From Fidelibacterota bacterium (GTDB taxonomy: Bacteria; Marinisomatota; Marinisomatia; Marinisomatales; TCS55): a stretch of DNA of 25,679 bases. The notes under the pieces are model-generated. The model searched no databases, was not told the DNA's origin, and was given only the letters and a program-made list of their open reading frames with translations. Location of the stretch: positions 1 through 25,679 of the forward strand of contig SCKQ01000033.1 of NCBI GenBank assembly GCA_004124535.1, in the 5' to 3' direction. Both the position numbers and the translations under genes were made by a program. This document shows, in pieces, positions 20,382 to 25,679 of this stretch (the first letter of the stretch is position 1; the number at the start of each line of letters is the position of its first letter).

Positions 20382-21872
20382 TTAGGATCCGATTAGATCC
20401 AGAACCAAACGAATCACGTTACCCGTAGCTCCACTTGGCGTATATGGTTTTTCTTTTACTTTACCCTGTGAAGTAGTCTCTGTGTCCGCCCAGGCAGTGC
20501 CAGCAATATCAAAATGACACCAGGGAATACCATCCTTGACAAATTCTTTCAGGAAGGCACCGCCGGCAATGGATCCCGCCTGCATGGGTGCACCAATATT
20601 CTTCACATCTGCTACCTTAGATCGAACCTGGTAACAATAATCATCCCAGAGAGGCAGTTCCCATACCTTTTCAGCTGTAGCCCGAGACGAAGCTTTCACT
20701 CTTTTGATCAATTTTTCATCCGTACCCATTATACCGGTGGCTACGTGTCCCAGGGCTACAATAACTGCACCAGTGAGTGTTGCGAAATCAAGGATGAATT
20801 CCGGTGTATAGTGTTTGCTGGCATAGGCCAGCGCATCAGCGAGAATGAGCCTGCCTTCCGCGTCAGTGTTAAGTACTTCAATGGTTTTATTATTATAGGC
20901 TGTCAGAATATCACCGGGCTTATAAGCCTTTGCTCCGCTGAGATTTTCCGTGGACGGCACAATACCAACCACATTCATTTTTGGTCTTAGGTCAGCTAGA
21001 GCATGCATAGTGCCCAAAACCACGGCAGAGCCACACATGTCAAATTTCATTTCATCCATTTTCAAAGCTGGTTTGATTGATATACCTCCAGAATCAAATG
21101 TAAGCCCCTTGCCAACAAGCACTTTTGGCGCTTCAGACTTTTTTGTGCCCCAGTATTCCATGACGATGAATTTGGGTGGTTCATCGGTCCCGGCAGCAAC
21201 ACCTGCTAAAGCACCCATACCCATTTTCGTAAACTTTGCGCGATCAAAGACCCACACCCCCATGCGACCTCGTCGGCCGATCTTCCGTGCTTCCTGAGCC
21301 AATTTTGTAGGTGTGGTAACATTACCTGGGTGGTTTCCAAGATCTCTGGCAAAACACACGGCGTTGGCTATCAGGGCGCCTTTTTTCAAGCCAGCACGGT
21401 CCCAACTGCGAACTGTAACTTTTTTTAGCAAAAATTGATCATCCTTATTCATGGTCTTATAATCCAGGAACTGGTATGAGCCCAGAATGACACCTTCTGC
21501 CTGGGCCTGGGCCGCACCTTTTTTATCCTGCGCAAAATCTTCCATTAATACGGTTGCCAATTTATTTCTGATAGCAGTTCGAGCCACCGTTCCGCTAGCC
21601 CGCCGAACCCGTTCCAGATCCAGTTTCCTTTTCTCACCCAAACCAACTGCCATTAAACGATGATTCTTTCCATAAAATAATTTTGTTTCTCCAGCACGGC
21701 CGGTGATATCCCCCCGCTTAATTGCTGATCGCAACTGACCACCTACTGCTTCATCTATATCCTTGGCAAGGGGAGTTAGTTTTCCGCCGCTAAAAATACC
21801 AACGGCTACCACCTCCGCTGATAATTCAGACCATGTTTTTGTTGTAGCTGAAACAATCTTCAAATGTGCCAT
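20382..21872 (-). CDS. pepA: Leucyl aminopeptidase (M17 family)
   Basis: A 496-aa cytosolic aminopeptidase. The M17 signature NTDAEGRL is present (about residues 336-343). So are the metal-binding segments LVGKGLTFDSGGISIKP and MDEMKFDMCGSAVVLG, and the late GSIAGGAFLKEFV and CHFDIAGTAW blocks. It cleaves N-terminal leucine and similar residues from peptides, with two metal ions per subunit in a hexamer. AGGAG precedes the ATG. The gene follows acs by 30 nt. Confidence 0.95.
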   Translation of the reverse strand: MAHLKIVSATTKTWSELSAEVVAVGIFSGGKLTPLAKDIDEAVGGQLRSAIKRGDITGRAGETKLFYGKNHRLMAVGLGEKRKLDLERVRRASGTVARTAIRNKLATVLMEDFAQDKKGAAQAQAEGVILGSYQFLDYKTMNKDDQFLLKKVTVRSWDRAGLKKGALIANAVCFARDLGNHPGNVTTPTKLAQEARKIGRRGRMGVWVFDRAKFTKMGMGALAGVAAGTDEPPKFIVMEYWGTKKSEAPKVLVGKGLTFDSGGISIKPALKMDEMKFDMCGSAVVLGTMHALADLRPKMNVVGIVPSTENLSGAKAYKPGDILTAYNNKTIEVLNTDAEGRLILADALAYASKHYTPEFILDFATLTGAVIVALGHVATGIMGTDEKLIKRVKASSRATAEKVWELPLWDDYCYQVRSKVADVKNIGAPMQAGSIAGGAFLKEFVKDGIPWCHFDIAGTAWADTETTSQGKVKEKPYTPSGATGNVIRLVLDLIGS

Positions 21873-21902
21873 GTAATGCTCCTATTTTTCTTTATAATAA
21901 AC

Positions 21903-23840
21903 CTACATTTTACCCTTAACCAAGTCATCAACTACACTGGGGTCTGCAAGTGTAGATATATCGCCCATATTTTCCGTATCGCCTTCCGCTATGTTCCTCA
22001 ATATACGGCGCATGATCTTTCCCGATCTAGTTTTGGGCAATGCCGGGGTATATTGGATTTTGTCTGGTTTTGCATGCGGACCAATATCCTTGGTAACACT
22101 TTCCAGAATTCCAGCATTTACTTCTTCATTTTCTGCAACACCGGTCATAAGGGTTACAAAAGCATAGATCCCTTGACCTTTGATATCATGCGGAAAGCCA
22201 ACTACCGCTGCTTCCGCAACACCTGATGCTTTCCCTATTGCACCTTCAACTTCTGCGGTACCAATGCGGTGCCCGGATATATTTAATACATCATCAACAC
22301 GTCCCGTAATCCAGTAATAACCATCCTCATCCCGGCGAGCGCCATCGCCAGTAAAATAATAACCAGGTACTTGTGAAAAATAGGTATCAATAAAGCGTTG
22401 ATGATCGCCGTATAAAGTGCGCATCTGGCCTGGCCAGGACTCTTTAATGGCTAAGAGACCCTGTACGTCATTGCCTTCGATTTCCTGCCCATCTTCAGAC
22501 AACAAAACAGGTTGTATGCCAAAAAATGGGTTGGTCGCGGAACCGGGCTTGGTAGGCGTTGCCCCTGGTAATGGTGTAATCAAGATACCACCGGTCTCTG
22601 TCTGCCACCAGGTATCCACAATGGGACATTTCCCCTTACCGACAACATTATGATACCACATCCATTCCGGTTCCTTGATTGGTTCCCCAACAGTGCCTAG
22701 CAAACGCAGGCTCGATAAATCTCGGCTGGTTACGGGTTCATCACCTTCTTTCATCAGCGCGCGCAGGGCTGTAGGTGCGGTATAAAACTGCTTGACCTTA
22801 TGTTTATCAACCACATCCCAGAAACGACCATAATCAGGGTAATTTGGGACACCTTCGAACATGATAGTGACAGCTCGATTAGCCAAAGGCCCATAAACGA
22901 TGTAGGAATGGCCTGTGATCCATCCGATGTCCGCCGTGCACCAGTAAATATCACCCGGATGATAATCAAAAATCTTTTCATGGGTAAAGGATGTATAGAC
23001 AAGGTATCCACCACTAGTATGCAGGACACCCTTAGGCTTACCGGTAGATCCAGAAGTATATAGGATAAACAATGGATCTTCAGCATCCATTTCTTCCGGC
23101 TTACACTCTGCTTCAGCTGTCGCCATCGCTTCGTGCCACCAGAGATCACGTTCATTGACCATTGCTACTGTTTCACCGGTACGCTGGACCACAACTACAT
23201 ATTCAATTGATGGTGTTTCAGCAACCGCTTTATCCGCATTTGTCTTCATGGGAATATTCTGTTTTGTACCGCGAACGCCCGTGTCCTGGGTAATCAATAC
23301 TTTACAGGCCGAATCATTGATCCGGTTCCGCAGTGAATCAGGACTGAAGGCACCGAAGACAACAGAATGCACTGCACCGATACGGGCACAGGCCAGCATG
23401 GCAACAGGTAATTGGGGGATCATCTGCATATACAGACAGACGCGATCTCCTTTCTCTACGCCAATACTTTTCAAGACGTTGGCAAATTTCTGTACTTCAG
23501 CCAGCAATTCGCCGTAGGTAAAGGCCTGATCTTCTTCCGGGTTGTTGCCCTCCCAGATAATGGCAGTCTGGTCACCATGGCCAGCTTCCACGTGCCGGTC
23601 CAGACAATTATAACTTACATTCAGTTTCGCGCCATCGAACCATTTTATATTGCCCTTTACAAAATCAAATTCCCGAACAGTTTCCCATTTTTTATACCAG
23701 GTAATTCGATCCGCTACTGTGGACCAAAATGTATCTGGATCAGACACCGATTTTTCATATAAATCTCGGTACTGATCCATGGAGCCAATTAAAGCCCGAT
23801 CAGAAAATTCCTGATTAGGAGAAAAAATAAGCTCAGCCAT
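21903..23840 (-). CDS. acs: Acetyl-CoA synthetase (AMP-forming)
   Basis: A 645-aa enzyme, normal length for Acs. Motifs are the P-loop-like [43 protein letters not shown] and the C-terminal TRSGKIMRR, whose lysine is the acetylation-regulated catalytic residue in studied enzymes. It converts acetate, ATP and CoA to acetyl-CoA. GAGGA before the ATG gives the ribosome site. It is the first gene of the acs-pepA-HD-SDR run. Confidence 0.96.
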   Translation of the reverse strand: MAELIFSPNQEFSDRALIGSMDQYRDLYEKSVSDPDTFWSTVADRITWYKKWETVREFDFVKGNIKWFDGAKLNVSYNCLDRHVEAGHGDQTAIIWEGNNPEEDQAFTYGELLAEVQKFANVLKSIGVEKGDRVCLYMQMIPQLPVAMLACARIGAVHSVVFGAFSPDSLRNRINDSACKVLITQDTGVRGTKQNIPMKTNADKAVAETPSIEYVVVVQRTGETVAMVNERDLWWHEAMATAEAECKPEEMDAEDPLFILYTSGSTGKPKGVLHTSGGYLVYTSFTHEKIFDYHPGDIYWCTADIGWITGHSYIVYGPLANRAVTIMFEGVPNYPDYGRFWDVVDKHKVKQFYTAPTALRALMKEGDEPVTSRDLSSLRLLGTVGEPIKEPEWMWYHNVVGKGKCPIVDTWWQTETGGILITPLPGATPTKPGSATNPFFGIQPVLLSEDGQEIEGNDVQGLLAIKESWPGQMRTLYGDHQRFIDTYFSQVPGYYFTGDGARRDEDGYYWITGRVDDVLNISGHRIGTAEVEGAIGKASGVAEAAVVGFPHDIKGQGIYAFVTLMTGVAENEEVNAGILESVTKDIGPHAKPDKIQYTPALPKTRSGKIMRRILRNIAEGDTENMGDISTLADPSVVDDLVKGKM

Positions 23841-23881
23841 AAGTCAAATCCTCAAATAATAATACGGTTATAATACATCCT

Positions 23882-23906
23882 CGGAAAAATCCCGCTAATT
23901 AAGCGG
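23882..23906 (-). terminator. Terminator after the secreted sorting-domain protein
   Basis: CCGCT-TAATT-AGCGG on the minus strand (23906-23892), followed by GATTTTTCC. It lies about 45 nt after the stop codon of the large secreted protein and before acs. Confidence 0.7.
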
Positions 23907-23950
23907 ATATAATTTATGGTAAGGAATATTTTATTGAATGTTTTTTTAGC

Positions 23951-25679
23951 CTATTTCAGGAATACCATTTTACGGGTACTGCTGAAACCATTGGCTTCCA
24001 TCCGGTAAAAATACATACCGGAAGGAACGGCATTGCCGAATGTATCTCTGCCCTGCCAGACCACCTGATGGTAGCCAGCGCGTATAGGTCTGTTCGCCAA
24101 CTGAACAATCTCTCTGCCCAGTAGATCATAGATCGCAATGCGCGTGTGGGTATCTTCTGGCAATTCAAAACGAATGGTTGTGGTAGGATTAAACGGATTA
24201 GGATAATTCTGCCCCAGGGCATAGCGCGCAGGTACAGGTGTTATCTTAAGCAGTGCTGTTCCGGCCAATATCTCTTTGCCTTCTTGATCGTAGAAACGTA
24301 CCTGAAGCCCCTGACTATAATCTGTTTCCGTATTCAGATTCACGTTGATCACAAAAACAGAATCAAGTGCTCCGCCAAAAGAACCAAAAGTATAGGCTTT
24401 GACACCAATTACACTATCTTCATTTACAAGTACGAGTTGTTGAGCACTGGAACTCACCCCTGATACATTGATCATATCATAATTCAGATCGGTGAAGATT
24501 ATTTGTCCTGCGGAAGTATTCTCCGGTAATTGAATCCGCAATTGTCCCCCGGAATAGGTCGTCGCCACATCCACAATATTACCTGATGTCATTAGCAGTG
24601 TCGGGATATAAGTCTTGTAGTACCAGTTCCACATTCGGGAAAATATGTGCAGATCCCGCAGATTGGCTTCTCCATCCAAGTTGGGTGCGTAGTGTGGCGG
24701 TTCATGCTCAACCGGGGCAATATCAATATTCGGCCAGAGAGTGTTAAACCGAACTACGTCTGCTACATCCAGGACACGATTACTGTCCAGGTCCCCCCAT
24801 AACATACTGTACAGGGTGATGGTCTCATCCATTACCAGACGGTTCAAACTGGTTACACTATCGAAGTTAAAATGGAGCGTATCGGCTGTCAATAATCGTT
24901 CAGTCAAGGCAACAGTTACTGTACTATCAGAATGACTGATGTTGTAGGGGAGTGTATCCGCACCAATGTTACTGAGGCTGAACTTAAAATCGGTCAAATA
25001 CTTATTAAACTTGAAAGTGATCGTTTCTAGGGATGATACATCAAGGTAACTGTTCAGTGATGGCATTACTGTGTCTACTTTGGCAGGTTGATTATCAAAC
25101 CGTATTCCATCTGTTCGCACGGAATCGGATTTATTACCGGCCATATCCACTGCCCGCACAGCCGCAAAATATTGCATGTTCTTCTGCAGCGCTATTCCAG
25201 TAATGGTTGTAGAATCTGCCAGCGTATCCACAGTAAACCAATCCAGGATCTTTACTGTATCCGGTTCATCAAGGATGCTTAATTCATAACTTCCAATCAC
25301 AAAGTTATCTGAAAACCCTTGCCAGCGCACATCAAGCCCGGTTGAATCAATTGTCCAATCAAGCTCATCATTGGTATCAAAACCATCGTTTATGCTGCCC
25401 GGATCCGGTCCAACTATATCAACAACAAAACCATCACCGGCAATAGTATCCGATACATTACCGGCACCGTCCATCGCAAAGGCACTGGCAAAATACTGAA
25501 AATTTGGCTGTAGTGTTAAACCTTCCAGTAGTGTGTCCGCAATTCCATCTGTATAGGCCCAGGGTATGACATTGCCTACACCTGGTGATGTACCAACAGC
25601 AAAATAAAACCGTAAAATACCGGATAAAAGGTCTCCTCCATCCATCCCCAAACGTAGAGTATCGGTGCTTGGGGTGTAA
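23951..25679 (-). CDS. Large secreted protein with dockerin-like repeats and C-terminal sorting domain (5' part outside window)
   Basis: The frame is open to the window edge, so at least 575 C-terminal residues are present and the start lies outside. The upstream part has fibronectin-III-like repeats (IVGPDPGSINDGFDTNDELD, YFAAVRAVDMAGNKSDSV) and a Big-type domain. A dockerin-like pair follows: GDLDSNRVLDVADVVRFNTL with EF-hand Asp spacing, then PNLDGEANLRDLHIFSRMW. A cohesin-like beta domain comes next. The C-terminus is RYALGQNYPNPFNPTTTIRF to SGMYFYRMEANGFSSTRKMVFLK, a FlgD-like/T9SS-type sorting domain of about 85 residues. It is probably surface-exposed; the ligand is unknown. Confidence 0.85.
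   Translation of the reverse strand, partial: YTPSTDTLRLGMDGGDLLSGILRFYFAVGTSPGVGNVIPWAYTDGIADTLLEGLTLQPNFQYFASAFAMDGAGNVSDTIAGDGFVVDIVGPDPGSINDGFDTNDELDWTIDSTGLDVRWQGFSDNFVIGSYELSILDEPDTVKILDWFTVDTLADSTTITGIALQKNMQYFAAVRAVDMAGNKSDSVRTDGIRFDNQPAKVDTVMPSLNSYLDVSSLETITFKFNKYLTDFKFSLSNIGADTLPYNISHSDSTVTVALTERLLTADTLHFNFDSVTSLNRLVMDETITLYSMLWGDLDSNRVLDVADVVRFNTLWPNIDIAPVEHEPPHYAPNLDGEANLRDLHIFSRMWNWYYKTYIPTLLMTSGNIVDVATTYSGGQLRIQLPENTSAGQIIFTDLNYDMINVSGVSSSAQQLVLVNEDSVIGVKAYTFGSFGGALDSVFVINVNLNTETDYSQGLQVRFYDQEGKEILAGTALLKITPVPARYALGQNYPNPFNPTTTIRFELPEDTHTRIAIYDLLGREIVQLANRPIRAGYHQVVWQGRDTFGNAVPSGMYFYRMEANGFSSTRKMVFLK

Noticed and set aside
20514..20990. Plus-strand ORF of 158 codons opposite pepA
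   Set aside because: It is the shadow of the M17 signature region on the other strand, with no ribosome site or motif.
1..25679. CRISPR array or phage-defence system
   Set aside because: The repeats are irregularly spaced by whole genes, with no spacer pattern and no cas, nuclease or known defence gene.

Overview
The window looks like a bacterial chromosome segment from the FCB group, most likely Marinimicrobia (SAR406 / Neomarinimicrobiota) or a close relative. The main reason is the secreted protein at the right edge, which ends in a QNYPNPFNP-type C-terminal sorting domain (FlgD/T9SS-like) after dockerin-like repeats. Moderate A+T content and several lipoproteins agree with this. The assignment is inference from one protein type and general style, not from a marker gene.

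Right part (about 17.5-25.7 kb, all minus strand) is ordinary chromosome: the large secreted dockerin/sorting-domain protein (cut by the window end), then acetyl-CoA synthetase (acs), leucyl aminopeptidase (pepA), an HD-domain hydrolase, a short-chain dehydrogenase-like protein lacking the usual catalytic Tyr/Lys, rmuC, and a small exported protein. Short gaps suggest acs-pepA-HD-SDR and rmuC-small protein are transcribed together.

At 17.40-17.45 kb lies the 3' half of an initiator tRNA-fMet with its own terminator; the 5' half is missing. Left of it (1.2-17.3 kb) the layout changes to a mosaic of one- to three-gene units with unrelated functions, mostly on the minus strand. They include a PepSY-like protein, a TPR protein, a BASS-family transporter with a D-aminoacylase-like amidohydrolase, a lipoprotein methyltransferase, an NTF2-like lipoprotein, a frameshifted lipoprotein and a 3-hydroxyproline catabolic set. 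That set is a ketimine reductase, a trans-3-hydroxy-L-proline dehydratase and, nearby, an enolase-superfamily hydroxyproline enzyme. Also present are a sodium:amino-acid symporter, a Tat-exported FAD enzyme like spermidine dehydrogenase, a G+C-rich homoserine dehydrogenase, a membrane protein/XRE regulator pair on the plus strand, and a threonine synthase. Gene debris is common: two YwqK-type fragments, a truncated sialidase-like gene, a short secreted-protein remnant and a C-terminal fragment of unknown origin.

The most unusual feature is a recurring intergenic module, always on the minus strand. In its full form (two 72-nt copies at 12171-12242 and 13068-13139, about 65 identical positions) it follows a terminator hairpin and contains a T-run, a promoter-like AT-rich block, a seven-codon mini-ORF encoding MKRLWLK with TAA, an adjacent AGGAG, and the ATG of the next gene 11 nt after the TAA. 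Partial or diverged copies occur near 2265, 3333, 5734, 8678, 8797, 11685 and 15939. Fragments of the tRNA-fMet anticodon arm and its terminator flank are also scattered at 1.3, 2.2 and 3.4 kb. Together these suggest an accessory region assembled by repeated recombination at small tRNA/terminator/leader repeats. No integrase or transposase is visible.
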